A DNA stretch of 64,000 bases, from positions 29,570-93,569 of the forward strand of contig JAUSCY010000072.1 in the NCBI GenBank assembly GCA_030650995.1. Direction: 5' to 3'. The position numbers and the translations under genes were made by a program. Below, in pieces: positions 1 to 9,856 of this stretch. The first letter of the stretch is position 1. Each line of letters starts with the position of its first letter. The notes beneath the pieces were generated by a model that made no database searches, was not told the origin of the DNA, and saw only the letters and a list, made by a program, of their open reading frames with translations. This DNA is from Sheuella sp. (lineage in GTDB: Bacteria > Pseudomonadota > Gammaproteobacteria > Burkholderiales > Burkholderiaceae_B).

Positions 1-368
1 CTGGTCAGCGCAGCATCCCAGCGTCCTGCTGTTTGCAGCAGATCACCCCGGTTGTTATGTGCTTCGGGGTAGTTGGGATCAATGGCGATGGCTTTGTTGT
101 ATTGAACCAGTGCCTCGTCGAGGCGGTGCAAGTCCTGCAGCACATTGCCATAATTGTTGCGAACACGCGCCTCGTAAGGATCAATCGCAATCGCTCGTGC
201 GAGCAACGTCGCAGCGCGCTCGAGTTTGCCTGACTGATACGCGAGCACCCCAAGCATATGTAAAGCATCAAAATGCTTGGGGTGTTTTTTTAAAACGCTT
301 TCATACAGCGCTCTTGCTTCGTCGAAGCGTCCATGCTGATGGAGCGCTAAAGCTTCCTGAAACTTCAT
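1..368 (-). CDS. TPR-repeat protein, 3' end truncated by window edge
   Basis: Minus-strand translation from ATG at 368 gives MKFQEALALHQHGRFDEARALYESVLKKHPKHFDALHMLGVLAYQSGKLERAATLLARAIAIDPYEARVRNNYGNVLQDLHRLDEALVQYNKAIAIDPNYPEAHNNRGD..., classic TPR spacing; absent from ORF track because it runs off the edge. Confidence 0.85.
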   Translation of the reverse strand, partial: MKFQEALALHQHGRFDEARALYESVLKKHPKHFDALHMLGVLAYQSGKLERAATLLARAIAIDPYEARVRNNYGNVLQDLHRLDEALVQYNKAIAIDPNYPEAHNNRGDLLQTAGRWDAALT

Positions 369-377
369 TGCCAGAAA

Positions 378-524
378 TTAACGATCTTTGGCTTTAAGTT
401 TGGTGTAGACAGTATTCACAATCGTCGCGCGAATAGGTTCGATACCAGAAGCTGGTTTAACTGTCGAAGTGTCTTTTTTAGGCTTTTTTGCCTCTTTACT
501 GGACTTCTGTTGACCTTTGGCCAT
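378..524 (-). CDS. Small Lys-rich protein (48 aa), function unknown
   Basis: ATG at 524 to TAA at 378: MAKGQQKSSKEAKKPKKDTSTVKPASGIEPIRATIVNTVYTKLKAKDR; 9 bp upstream of the TPR gene, same strand. Confidence 0.5.
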   Translation of the reverse strand: MAKGQQKSSKEAKKPKKDTSTVKPASGIEPIRATIVNTVYTKLKAKDR

Positions 525-582
525 GATTTACTCCCGTGATTCAACGATAATTGAGTGTACAGTCCAATCGCAAAAATTCACA

Positions 583-987
583 ATGCACGCTCCTCTTGTC
601 ATTCCAGAATCAGAAATTGAGGTCACGGCTGTCCGTGCCCAAGGTGCGGGGGGCCAAAATGTCAATAAAGTATCGAGCGCTGTGCATCTGCGCTTCAACA
701 TTCCCCGTTCATCTTTACCTGCTGATGTAAAAGTACGTCTGCTCGCGCTGAAAGACAGCCGCATCACACGTGATGGCTCTATTGTTCTCAAAGCACAGAC
801 TCATCGCAGCCAGGAAATGAATCGCACGGAAGCCTTCGCCAGACTGCATGAGCTTGTCAACAGCGTAGCGCGTCCCCCGAAGGTCAGATACGCAACTAAA
901 CCCACCTTTGGTTCCAAACAACGGCGCCTTGAAAGCAAGAGCAAACTCTCAGCAACCAAGGCGCTCAGAAGCCGGGCAATCGATTAA
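583..987 (+). CDS. arfB: Alternative ribosome-rescue factor / peptidyl-tRNA hydrolase ArfB (YaeJ)
   Basis: GGQ motif in AQGAGGQNVNKVSSAVHLRF and basic C-terminal tail (KPTFGSKQRRLESKSK); internal ATG at 583 preferred over 517, which overlaps the divergent small ORF. Confidence 0.88.
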   Translation: MHAPLVIPESEIEVTAVRAQGAGGQNVNKVSSAVHLRFNIPRSSLPADVKVRLLALKDSRITRDGSIVLKAQTHRSQEMNRTEAFARLHELVNSVARPPKVRYATKPTFGSKQRRLESKSKLSATKALRSRAID

Positions 988-1041
988 AAGCTTCGCTAGC
1001 CGATCAGCGTGCGTTTGATCGGTCGGGCAAGCGCAGCTCTA

Positions 1042-2688
1042 TCACTTAATCTGCGGACATTGCCATTTACCCGACGTAATGTCTAGCTTGCAGTTGTAGA
1101 GATTACCCTGGGAGCGAAAGATCGGCAGTGTAGGTGTCGGCGCAAAAAGTTTTTCCTCTGCAGCTGCGTTGACGATCACCGCCGCATCATCAGGCAGTAA
1201 GTGGCGCTGCGCAACCAGCAGATCGCTTGCCTGCCTGACGCGCATGACGTACTCGTTCAAACCCCCTGGATAACGTTCCTGCAGACTCAGTCGCGTATCC
1301 GTTGTCGTCGCACGCTCTCTGGCGGTCGTAGCAAAAGGTTTGTAGGATCCGGCCAACCGGCACACTGATTTCGATACCGGCGCATTCGGTCTGCCATGTG
1401 TACCAAGTGGTACTGAAACATCAGGCAGACGCACACCGCCCACAGGATTATCGTCCGCATCTGTCACGGGCACCATTACAACGGCATTGGGCAAATAGCG
1501 TGGAGCAGAAAAAACACTTTCGTTGTCACGAGGCTTACGTAAAGTCATCAGCGTGGTTGGAGCAGGCGCAACGCTGCTTGCGACCCACTGGTTCAAGGCA
1601 ACAAGCTGCGCACGCAATGGTGCGGACCAATCCAGCTGACCATGTGCAAATTCACAATCCTTATCTTGCTCACGCACATTCAGATGCGCCGCACCGGCGA
1701 GGTCATACATTCGCATATTGGGCAATATTGCCCGTTCTTTGCTTCCCTCTGCACCGGTGCGTGTCAGCGAAGCACGGCCCCCCATATAGTCAATGTTGTA
1801 ATGCGTGACAAACAGTTTTGGCACAGGTTCTTTACGGGCACTGAGTTTCACAAACAGTTCGTCATAGGAAAAAGGTTCCTCATGCACGCCGCGGTGTTCA
1901 GGAACCGCTGGTCCGGGTGTGCTGCTGGCAACCGAAGCGGGGCCAGTCCCGGAAGCCATCAGCGGCAATTGTCCTGCGGCACCTCCAACCAGATGGAATC
2001 CATTGATGACTTGCTTGCCACCAACAACATTAAATCCATTGAGCAAAAAACTTTTCAGAAATCGGGATGTCTGGGAATACCCCACAGCATATGTTCTGCG
2101 TACCGCGCCGGCCAGAGGGTTTTGCTTGGATGTGTCATCCGTCAGATAGCGCGCCATGTCACGCACAGCTGCGAAACCCACGGCCTCGACAAATCGTGTA
2201 CTTCCTTTTTCATCAACAAAAGTGGGAAGTTCAATGCCTTGTCCAAGCTCCCATTGCACAGCGGCGACCATAAAACCCTGTTCCTCGAGAAATCCGATAC
2301 CCGCATCCAGGGAACCAATCATCAGCGGACGCGCGCGCGGACTGTTGTAAAAAGCATGGCTGATAGGCAATCCGCGGTTGGGCACATCGATCAGCAGTCC
2401 GCCATGACTACGCTTAGGGTCCTCAGGTGTAATCAAGACAAAACGCGTTTTGTATTGCACACGGCCGTTTTTCAGGCGGGCTGCTTTTTCAAGATCGGGG
2501 ATTTTTTCAGTCGGATCCAGCTCCCCCACCGCCTCCCCCTCAAGACGCACGTATGGGATGGATTTATAAGAGCCAATCGGCGTTGTACTGGATACTGTCA
2601 GTGCAGTGATTTCAGAGTGAGCGACCGGTGCAGTACATGCAAGCACCGCAGTCAGGCAGACCGTCGATAAGTGTTTTTTTGATTGCAT
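1042..2688 (-). CDS. Secreted alpha/beta-hydrolase-domain protein
   Basis: 548 aa with signal peptide; GYSQTSRFLKSFLLNGFN nucleophile-elbow-like motif; similar to large hypothetical alpha/beta hydrolase family proteins. Confidence 0.65.
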   Translation of the reverse strand: MQSKKHLSTVCLTAVLACTAPVAHSEITALTVSSTTPIGSYKSIPYVRLEGEAVGELDPTEKIPDLEKAARLKNGRVQYKTRFVLITPEDPKRSHGGLLIDVPNRGLPISHAFYNSPRARPLMIGSLDAGIGFLEEQGFMVAAVQWELGQGIELPTFVDEKGSTRFVEAVGFAAVRDMARYLTDDTSKQNPLAGAVRRTYAVGYSQTSRFLKSFLLNGFNVVGGKQVINGFHLVGGAAGQLPLMASGTGPASVASSTPGPAVPEHRGVHEEPFSYDELFVKLSARKEPVPKLFVTHYNIDYMGGRASLTRTGAEGSKERAILPNMRMYDLAGAAHLNVREQDKDCEFAHGQLDWSAPLRAQLVALNQWVASSVAPAPTTLMTLRKPRDNESVFSAPRYLPNAVVMVPVTDADDNPVGGVRLPDVSVPLGTHGRPNAPVSKSVCRLAGSYKPFATTARERATTTDTRLSLQERYPGGLNEYVMRVRQASDLLVAQRHLLPDDAAVIVNAAAEEKLFAPTPTLPIFRSQGNLYNCKLDITSGKWQCPQIK

Positions 2689-2767
2689 TAAGTTAAGTGA
2701 CCCTAACAGCCCTGCACATGTGCGATGAGCTTTATTATTAATCGAAGCTTTTTAATCAGCAATCAAC

Positions 2768-3106
2768 TCAGTTTGAAACGCAGCTTTTGCCAGAAGAGTA
2801 GTAACCACTCGGGCAACTCCCTCCACCATTGAAAAATGCATGGCAACTGTTAGACGAAGACGCTACGCAAGAGTTTCCTGAACTGTAGTACCCGCTTGGA
2901 CAACTGCCGCCCCCGGGATTTGCAAAAGCATACAGCGAAGAGGAGCCTGAAGGCACGCACGAGTTTCCTGAAGAATAAAAACCACTCGGACAGCTTCCAC
3001 CAGCAGGGTTGGCATAGCCCGAGGCATGCGGCAACGGGTTACGACAGGCAGCGCTGGCACTCACAACCAACGCAAAAAACATCAATAACGCAGTAACTAT
3101 TCTCAT
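2768..3106 (-). CDS. Small secreted Cys-rich repeat protein
   Basis: Signal peptide MRIVTALLMFFALVVSASA, then three repeats of GGSCPSG(F/Y)YSSG(N/K)SCV. Confidence 0.6.
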   Translation of the reverse strand: MRIVTALLMFFALVVSASAACRNPLPHASGYANPAGGSCPSGFYSSGNSCVPSGSSSLYAFANPGGGSCPSGYYSSGNSCVASSSNSCHAFFNGGGSCPSGYYSSGKSCVSN

Positions 3107-3184
3107 TATTTCCTCACAAATTAATTTTTTTTACTGATTGCTGCACTACATTACTGCAAACAACTCATTAACTCCAGACACACG

Positions 3185-3829
3185 ATGCCAATGCCAACTG
3201 AAACGCTTCATATTCCTCTGTTTCCTCTTGGTGCGACGTTATATCCCGAAGGTGTGATTGCCTTGAAAATTTTCGAGGTACGCTATCTTGATATGACCAA
3301 AACCTGCTTACGACAGGCCTCGCCATTTGGAGTAGTGACGCTCGACCATGGCTCTGAAGTGAGAGTCGCCGGGCAAGATATAGATTTCCATGCGACAGGC
3401 ACACTTGCCACCATCATTCATTTTGATGCAGTGCAACCAAACCTGTTCATGATCCGCGCGCAAGGTGGCAGGCGCTTTCGAATCCTTCAGCGAGAATTAG
3501 CCAGCAATGGCTTATGGTGGGCACAGGTCGAACCGATAGGTCCGGATGAGGAGATAGAAATACCGTCCGAGCTGCAACCGACAGCGAAAGCGCTGAGAAA
3601 AATCATCGAAAATATCAATCAGCAAGAAATCCCAGAGGATCAGCAGCCCTTTTTAAAACCTTATCGCCTCAATGATTGTGCCTGGGTTGCCAACCGGTGT
3701 GCTGAGCTTCTTGACCTGCCGGCTGCCCAGAAGCAGCACTTGCTAACCATGGAAAACCCACGTTTACGACTGGATATGATTCAGGATATTCTGGAAGATA
3801 TGGGTTTATTCAAAAACGAATCAGATTAA
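3185..3829 (+). CDS. LON peptidase substrate-binding-domain protein
   Basis: LHIPLFPLGATLYPEGVIALKIFEVRYLDM and later motifs typical of stand-alone Lon N-domain proteins. Confidence 0.85.
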   Translation: MPMPTETLHIPLFPLGATLYPEGVIALKIFEVRYLDMTKTCLRQASPFGVVTLDHGSEVRVAGQDIDFHATGTLATIIHFDAVQPNLFMIRAQGGRRFRILQRELASNGLWWAQVEPIGPDEEIEIPSELQPTAKALRKIIENINQQEIPEDQQPFLKPYRLNDCAWVANRCAELLDLPAAQKQHLLTMENPRLRLDMIQDILEDMGLFKNESD

Positions 3830-3849
3830 AAATACGAGACATTATCTTC

Positions 3850-4836
3850 ATGAAGAAATATATAACTGCCGCAACTCGACTTCTTGTACTGGCATGCCTG
3901 GGACTCACCAGCATTTGCTCTACAGCGCAAACTGCCGCAACCTTCCCCAGCAAACCCATCAAAATCGTCGTGCCATTTGCTGCGGGAGGATCGACCGATG
4001 CGCTGGCACGCCTGCTCGCCCAGAAACTAACGAGCGCCTGGGGGCAAACAGTGATTGTCGAAAACAAACCAGGGGCTGGCGCAACACTGGGTGCCGACTA
4101 CGTTGCTAAAGCCCCAGCTGATGGCTATACGCTGTTGATGGGGGCTGCGCACCACACGATCGCCCAAAATGTTTACAAAACCTTGCCCTACCATTTTGGT
4201 CGTGACCTCGCACCAGTCAGTATCATGGCACTCATCCCGAACGTCGTAGTAGTCAATGACAAAGTCCCGGCAAAAACTATCCAGGAACTCATTGCCCTGG
4301 CGAAAAAAGAGCCTGGCAAACTCAACTATGGTTCGGCCGGCGCAGGTACCGCGCATCACCTGATAGGTGCCATGTTTAATCTGCAGGCGGGTGTTGACAT
4401 CGTGCATATCCCTTACAAAGGTAGCTCACCCGCGGTCGCCGACCTGGTCAGCGGTCAAGTGCAACTGATGTTTGATACGGTGTCTTCCGCACTGCCTCAA
4501 ATCAAGGCAGGTAAAACCCGTGCGCTCGCGGTTACAACTAAAACACGCTCATCTGCCTTACCGGACGTACCAACATTAAATGAAACCGTTTTGCCTGGTT
4601 TCGATGTCGGAACCTGGTTTGGAATTCTCGCTCCTGCTGCGACACCAGCGGATGTTGTCGCCAAACTCAGCAATGAAATCATCAGGATCGTGCAGGCACC
4701 CGACATGCAAAAACAGTTGCTTGATATGGGTTCCGAACCAATCGGCAGCACCGCTGAGCAAATGAAAGTACAGATCAATAAAGAACTGGATGCCTTTGGA
4801 ACCCTGACCAAACAAATCAAGCTGACGGTGGATTAA
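3850..4836 (+). CDS. Bug/TctC-type tripartite tricarboxylate transporter substrate-binding protein
   Basis: FPSKPIKIVVPFAAGGSTDALARLLAQKL...VENKPGAGATLGADYVAKAPADGYTLLM signature. Confidence 0.95.
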   Translation: MKKYITAATRLLVLACLGLTSICSTAQTAATFPSKPIKIVVPFAAGGSTDALARLLAQKLTSAWGQTVIVENKPGAGATLGADYVAKAPADGYTLLMGAAHHTIAQNVYKTLPYHFGRDLAPVSIMALIPNVVVVNDKVPAKTIQELIALAKKEPGKLNYGSAGAGTAHHLIGAMFNLQAGVDIVHIPYKGSSPAVADLVSGQVQLMFDTVSSALPQIKAGKTRALAVTTKTRSSALPDVPTLNETVLPGFDVGTWFGILAPAATPADVVAKLSNEIIRIVQAPDMQKQLLDMGSEPIGSTAEQMKVQINKELDAFGTLTKQIKLTVD

Positions 4837-4924
4837 GGCGATCTTAAAGAACACGCAGGCCCGCCGTCATGTAAGCTTTTGAAAATTCAAAAAAACAATT
4901 CCAACCTATATCTGAGCCACGCAT

Positions 4925-5944
4925 ATGTCTTCCAATTCTCCTGTCTATCAAACGCTAGGCAATAGCGGTCTTCGTGTTCCACGACTGTGGCTTGGTGCCA
5001 TGATGTTTGGTGATCAAACCGAGGAAAGTGTTGCACGTGAAATGATTGCCGTCACGCGCGATGCAGGACTCAACGCAATCGACACCGCCGACAACTATGC
5101 TGGCGGCGCGTCTGAAAAAATGGTGGGTAAGCTGATTGCCCAGGATCGCTCAAGATGGGTGGTTGCCACCAAAGTTGCCAACCCGATGGGTACAGAACCC
5201 AATGATCGCGGCCTGTCCAGACGCTGGGTCATGCAGGAAGTCGATAACAGCCTGAACCGTCTGGGAATTGATTGCATTGATATTTATTACATGCATCGTG
5301 ACGATGAAACCGTGCCGATCGAAGAGGTTCTGTCAACATTTGCGCGTCTGATCGAAATGGGCAAAATCCGTTATTACGGCATTTCAAACTTCCGTGGCTG
5401 GCGTGTCGCCAGAATGGTTGAAACCGCACGGTGCATGGGAGTACCTCAGCCCATCGTCTGTCAGCCCCCCTACAGTGCTGTCACGCGATTAATCGAGACC
5501 GAGCTCATTCCAAGCTGCAATCATTACGGCGTAGGTGTGGTGGCCTATAGCCCGCTGGCGCGCGGCGTGCTGACGGGGAAATATCAACCAGATGCCGCAC
5601 CCGATGCAAATAGTCGTGCCGGCCGGGGTGACCGCCGGATGCACCAGACAGAATTCCGTCCAGAGTCCTTTAATGTTGCCAATGCCCTGAAGGCGCACGC
5701 ACAAAGCCGGGGACTGTCCCCGACTCAGTTTGCTATTGCCTGGGCCCTGAACAACCAGTGTATGAGCGGTGTGATTGGCGGCCCCCGTACCCTGGATCAG
5801 TGGAAAGATTACGTGGCGGCGCTCTCTGTAGAAATCACTGCCGAGGACGAGGCTCTTGTCGATCAGCTCGTGCCACCCGGATATGCCTCTACCCACGGTT
5901 TCGTCGATCCGCAATATCCGATTCAGGGACGTCGATCGCTTTGA
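4925..5944 (+). CDS. Aldo/keto reductase
   Basis: LGNSGLRVPRLWLGAMMFG...IDTADNY...GISNFRGW...AYSPLARGVLTGKY. Confidence 0.93.
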   Translation: MSSNSPVYQTLGNSGLRVPRLWLGAMMFGDQTEESVAREMIAVTRDAGLNAIDTADNYAGGASEKMVGKLIAQDRSRWVVATKVANPMGTEPNDRGLSRRWVMQEVDNSLNRLGIDCIDIYYMHRDDETVPIEEVLSTFARLIEMGKIRYYGISNFRGWRVARMVETARCMGVPQPIVCQPPYSAVTRLIETELIPSCNHYGVGVVAYSPLARGVLTGKYQPDAAPDANSRAGRGDRRMHQTEFRPESFNVANALKAHAQSRGLSPTQFAIAWALNNQCMSGVIGGPRTLDQWKDYVAALSVEITAEDEALVDQLVPPGYASTHGFVDPQYPIQGRRSL

Positions 5945-5992
5945 ACAAGTAGGCGATAATAGGGGCATTAGGAACAACTTTCTGAACGCAAC

Positions 5993-8167
5993 ATGAACAA
6001 GCGTGACATGAATATCCAGCGCATTACTTTTTTGCGTGGCCCCAATATCTGGACGTATTACTCAGCCCTCGAAGCACTCATCGATATCGGTGAGCTTGAG
6101 GACTGCCCATCCGATACTGTTCCAGGCATGTACGAGCGCCTGACAACCTGGCTGCCCAGCCTGATTGAGCATCGCTGCAGCCCCGGTGTACGGGGTGGAT
6201 TTCTGCAACGCTTAAAAACCGGTACCTGGCCTTGCCATGTACTGGAACACGTCACACTCGCGCTGCAAGATTTAGCGGGGGTTCCCGGTCATGGCTTCGG
6301 TCGTGCCCGCGAAACCGAAAAACGCGGAGTCTATAAAGTCGTCGTCAGTAGCTGGCAGCCTGAAGTCACCCGCGCGGCCTTGTATGCTGGCCGTGACCTG
6401 GTGATGGCATCGATCGAAGACACACCCTACGATCTAGACGAAGTCCTGGAAAATCTGCGCGATCTGACTCAAAGCCTTTGTTTCGGACCCAGCACAGCCT
6501 CAATCGTGATGGCTGCTGAAGACCGTGAAATCTCTGCCATTCGCCTGAGCGAAGGCAATCTGGTGCAATTCGGCTATGGCGCAAAACAGCGCCGTATCTG
6601 GACAGCAGAAACAGACCAGACCAGTGCGATTGCCGAAACCATATCGCGCGATAAAGACTTGACCAAGTCCTTACTCGATGCCGTGGGCGTACCCATCCCC
6701 AAAGGTCGCGCAGTCAGTAATGCCGAGGATGCCTGGGAAGCCGCCCAGGATCTGGGGCTGCCGGTTGTAGTCAAACCCGTTGACGGCAACCATGGACGCG
6801 GCGTATTCATCAATCTCGAAACGCGAGAGGAAGTTCAAGCCGCCTACGCTGTCGCGGTTGACGAAGGCTCGGGCGTTCTGGTTGAACGATTCATCCTCGG
6901 TAACGAGCATCGTTTACTGGTCGTTGGCGGCAAGCTTGCCGCCGCTGCAAAAGGCCAGACTGCCAGCGTGACAGGTGACGGTAAACACACCGTTTCAGAA
7001 CTCATTGAAATCCAGATTAACTCCGATCCCCGTCGTGGCCGAGGTGAAGAGCAACCCCTGAACCCAGTGCGGATTGACTCCGCCGCACGCCTGGAACTTA
7101 AACGTCAGGGATTTGAATCCGACAGCATCGTTCCAGCGGGCGTTGAGGCACTCATCCAGCGCAACGGTAATGTCGCTTTTGACTGCACTGACGAAGTTCA
7201 CCCTGATGTGGCCTATATTGCAGGTCTTGCAGCCAGAGCTGTCGGTCTGGATGTCGCAGGCATTGATCTGGTCGCTCAGGACATCTCCCGCCCCCTGCAC
7301 GAGCAAGGCGGCGCCATAGTCGAGGTCAACGCCGGCCCTGGTTTGCTCATGCACATCAAACCAGCGGAAGGTCAGTCCCGGCCTGTTGGCAAAGCAATTA
7401 TTGATCACATTTTTCCTGATAACGAAAAGGGACTAATACCTCTTGTCGGTATTTCAGGCACCTATGGTAACGAAATCGTCGCACGCTTAGTGTTTCACCT
7501 CATGAGTTTGCAGGGGTGGCGAACGGGCATCGCCAGCCAGGATGGTTTATCTGTCGGCAAACGTCATCTGAAAAGCGGCAATTGTGCGACCTGGAGCGAT
7601 GCCAGGCGCTTGCTGCTGAACACAGAGGTTGAGGCTGCAGTCATCGAAAACGATGGTCTGGAAATTTTACTGAACGGGTTGGCTTACGATCGTTGCGAAG
7701 TGGGCATTGTCACAAACATCGTCTTCACTGATGCGATGAAACGTGAGGATGTCGCACACCATGACTTTGAGAATGCCGAGCAGCTGATCAAAATCTACCG
7801 TACCCAAGTTGATGTCGTACTCCCGACAGGTACCGGCGTGCTGAACGCAGATGATGAAAACGTTGTTGCCATTGCAGAGTTTTGCGATGGTGGCGTGATT
7901 TTTTTCAGTCCTAACCCAGAGCAGCCGGTTATCGTCTCGCACCTTGCACAAGGTCATCGTGCTGTCTTTGTTGAGCACGGCAAAATAGTTTTTGCTGAAG
8001 GTGCTGGACGTATGGTGCTATGTGATGTGGCGGCAGTTTGCATCACGGACCAGGGGCGTAATGTTGAGCAAGTGCGCTACGTACTTGCGGCGGCAGCGGC
8101 TGCCTGGGCACTGAAGCTGCCGGAATCACTGATTCAGGCAGGACTTGAAGGGTTTGCGCAGGCATAA
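5993..8167 (+). CDS. Cyanophycin synthetase homologue (CphA2/CphA'-like, degenerate C-terminal P-loop)
   Basis: 724 aa (or from ATG 6008); CphA N-terminal domain (RGPNIWTYYSALEALIDIGELED), ATP-grasp domain (VVVKPVDGNHGRGVFINL), Mur-ligase-like C-terminus with GTYGNEIVARL in place of GTNGKTT. Confidence 0.85.
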   Translation: MNKRDMNIQRITFLRGPNIWTYYSALEALIDIGELEDCPSDTVPGMYERLTTWLPSLIEHRCSPGVRGGFLQRLKTGTWPCHVLEHVTLALQDLAGVPGHGFGRARETEKRGVYKVVVSSWQPEVTRAALYAGRDLVMASIEDTPYDLDEVLENLRDLTQSLCFGPSTASIVMAAEDREISAIRLSEGNLVQFGYGAKQRRIWTAETDQTSAIAETISRDKDLTKSLLDAVGVPIPKGRAVSNAEDAWEAAQDLGLPVVVKPVDGNHGRGVFINLETREEVQAAYAVAVDEGSGVLVERFILGNEHRLLVVGGKLAAAAKGQTASVTGDGKHTVSELIEIQINSDPRRGRGEEQPLNPVRIDSAARLELKRQGFESDSIVPAGVEALIQRNGNVAFDCTDEVHPDVAYIAGLAARAVGLDVAGIDLVAQDISRPLHEQGGAIVEVNAGPGLLMHIKPAEGQSRPVGKAIIDHIFPDNEKGLIPLVGISGTYGNEIVARLVFHLMSLQGWRTGIASQDGLSVGKRHLKSGNCATWSDARRLLLNTEVEAAVIENDGLEILLNGLAYDRCEVGIVTNIVFTDAMKREDVAHHDFENAEQLIKIYRTQVDVVLPTGTGVLNADDENVVAIAEFCDGGVIFFSPNPEQPVIVSHLAQGHRAVFVEHGKIVFAEGAGRMVLCDVAAVCITDQGRNVEQVRYVLAAAAAAWALKLPESLIQAGLEGFAQA

Positions 8168-8207
8168 CTTCGTAGCGATCAGTCACCCGCCTGACCATGC
8201 AATATAA

Positions 8208-9137
8208 CTACCAGCTTGCAATAGCGCCTAGCAAGGCCTTTTGCATAGGCTGGGTGCCTAGCGCATGACCACATCCTGGCAGACGGACTAGCCTCGCGCC
8301 GGGGGCAACAGCCAGGATGGCTTCGCTGTTTGTGACCGGGCACAGTGCATCGTCCTCTCCATGAATCAGCGTGATGTCCATCCGGTTCAGGTTATCAGGC
8401 GCCAACAGCGCATCTGGCGTAACAAAACAGTGATTCATCAGGTAATGACACTGAATCTGGTATCTGGGAATCTGGGACACACCTGAAAGTAACTGCAACG
8501 CTTGCGCAGGTGCGGGATAGTCGTTCATGGCTGACTCGTATTGGGCCCAGGACAATGCCAATGCAGACTGACTGACCAGATTATTTTGCTCGCAAAAAAC
8601 GCGATGGCCAAAAGCCAGCAGACTCTCTGAACTGTTCAAAGGCAAGTGGCTTTTCAGGGCCTGCCAATGCGTCAGGCAAGCTGCGGGCGGATGATTCATA
8701 AAGCGGTCGATCTCTGCAGGGCTGCACAAAAATGGACTACGCAACAAAAAATGCTCGACTGCAAACGCGTATTTTTGCGCGTAGGCAAGCGCCAGCGCCC
8801 CTCCCCAGGAGCCTCCCACCACGGACCAGGTATTTAATCCGAAGAATTGTCTCAAGCGCTCCAGATCCTCGACCAGATCAGCGGTCTGGTTTTGCTCGAG
8901 TGGGTGAACTGAACGACTGTTTCCACAGCCCCTCTGGTCGTATTGAATAATCAGAAAACGTTCAGGATCAAAAAACCGACGGTGCATGGGGCTCGCACTA
9001 CTTCCCGGGCCACCATGCAACCAAACAACCGGCTTGCCCTTTAAATTGCCACTTATTTCCCAGTGCAGGCTATGTCCATCGCCCACAGGCAACCAGCCGT
9101 GACGAATCGGAGTCAAATCAGGAAAAAGTTCAAACAT
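8208..9137 (-). CDS. pip: Prolyl aminopeptidase (alpha/beta hydrolase)
   Basis: VVWLHGGPGSSASPMHRRFFDPERFLIIQYDQRGCGNS and GGSWGGALALAYAQ motifs. Confidence 0.9.
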   Translation of the reverse strand: MFELFPDLTPIRHGWLPVGDGHSLHWEISGNLKGKPVVWLHGGPGSSASPMHRRFFDPERFLIIQYDQRGCGNSRSVHPLEQNQTADLVEDLERLRQFFGLNTWSVVGGSWGGALALAYAQKYAFAVEHFLLRSPFLCSPAEIDRFMNHPPAACLTHWQALKSHLPLNSSESLLAFGHRVFCEQNNLVSQSALALSWAQYESAMNDYPAPAQALQLLSGVSQIPRYQIQCHYLMNHCFVTPDALLAPDNLNRMDITLIHGEDDALCPVTNSEAILAVAPGARLVRLPGCGHALGTQPMQKALLGAIASW

Positions 9138-9194
9138 GCAATTGCGCTAAAAGGCGTCGAAATTCATCACTACAGCAGAGAAGAGGACTAGAAA

Positions 9195-9599
9195 TTAACG
9201 ACGTCCGGCGCGATTCTCTGGGCCACCACGGTTAACCTGACCATCGGCAGGACCATCGCCGCGCGTCATCCCTGCACCCGGAGCACCTGCTCCGGCACCC
9301 GGCCTGACACCCACACCAGCAGCGCCCGCACCAGGCGCTGCACCGACCCCCGGGGCGCCAACTCCGGGCGCGACACCAACTCCTGGAGCACCTACGCCAG
9401 GCGCAACACCGACACCTGGAGCGCCTACGCCTGCACCAGGTAAAACGCCCACACCCGGCGCGCCACGATCAACCGGGCGCACAACACAACCAACAGGAAA
9501 GCCGGGCCCTGTGCAATAGACAACAGCCCAGGAGCTTTGTGCGTACACAGCCAAACCAACGCATGCTAAGACCTTAGTTGCCTTGAGAACATATTTCAT
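9195..9599 (-). CDS. Secreted Gly/Pro/Val/Ala low-complexity (elastin-like) protein
   Basis: Signal peptide followed by [36 protein letters not shown] repeats. Confidence 0.55.
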   Translation of the reverse strand: MKYVLKATKVLACVGLAVYAQSSWAVVYCTGPGFPVGCVVRPVDRGAPGVGVLPGAGVGAPGVGVAPGVGAPGVGVAPGVGAPGVGAAPGAGAAGVGVRPGAGAGAPGAGMTRGDGPADGQVNRGGPENRAGRR

Positions 9600-9856
9600 C
9601 GCGAATCCTTGTTTAAAAAATCATTCGCCAGAGAGTGTTTTAAGTTTAATGTTTTTGCTCTCTGCACATTAAAAACTCTTTTACTTTTGTACCCTAAATT
9701 TAACGATCAAATGTTACAAACCACTCAAAAATCAACAATACAAACTTAATTACGTGTTTTTCTGGGTTTAATAACCGTAAAGCCCAACTGATTACCTATT
9801 AATTAGTAAAATAGTCAACTATTCGTCCGATTGATCCATTTTCAAGGTTCCTCAGA

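Noticed and set aside
5-397. Short ORFs in several frames at the left edge
   Set aside because: The edge-truncated minus-strand frame encodes clear TPR repeats; the others are shadows.
1642-2670. 342-aa plus-strand ORF antisense to the alpha/beta hydrolase
   Set aside because: Composition is atypical (rich in Arg/Ser/His/Cys) and it mirrors a better-supported minus-strand gene.
9270-9460. Possible CRISPR-like or minisatellite array
   Set aside because: Repeats are short, coding, and without spacers; they encode the elastin-like protein.
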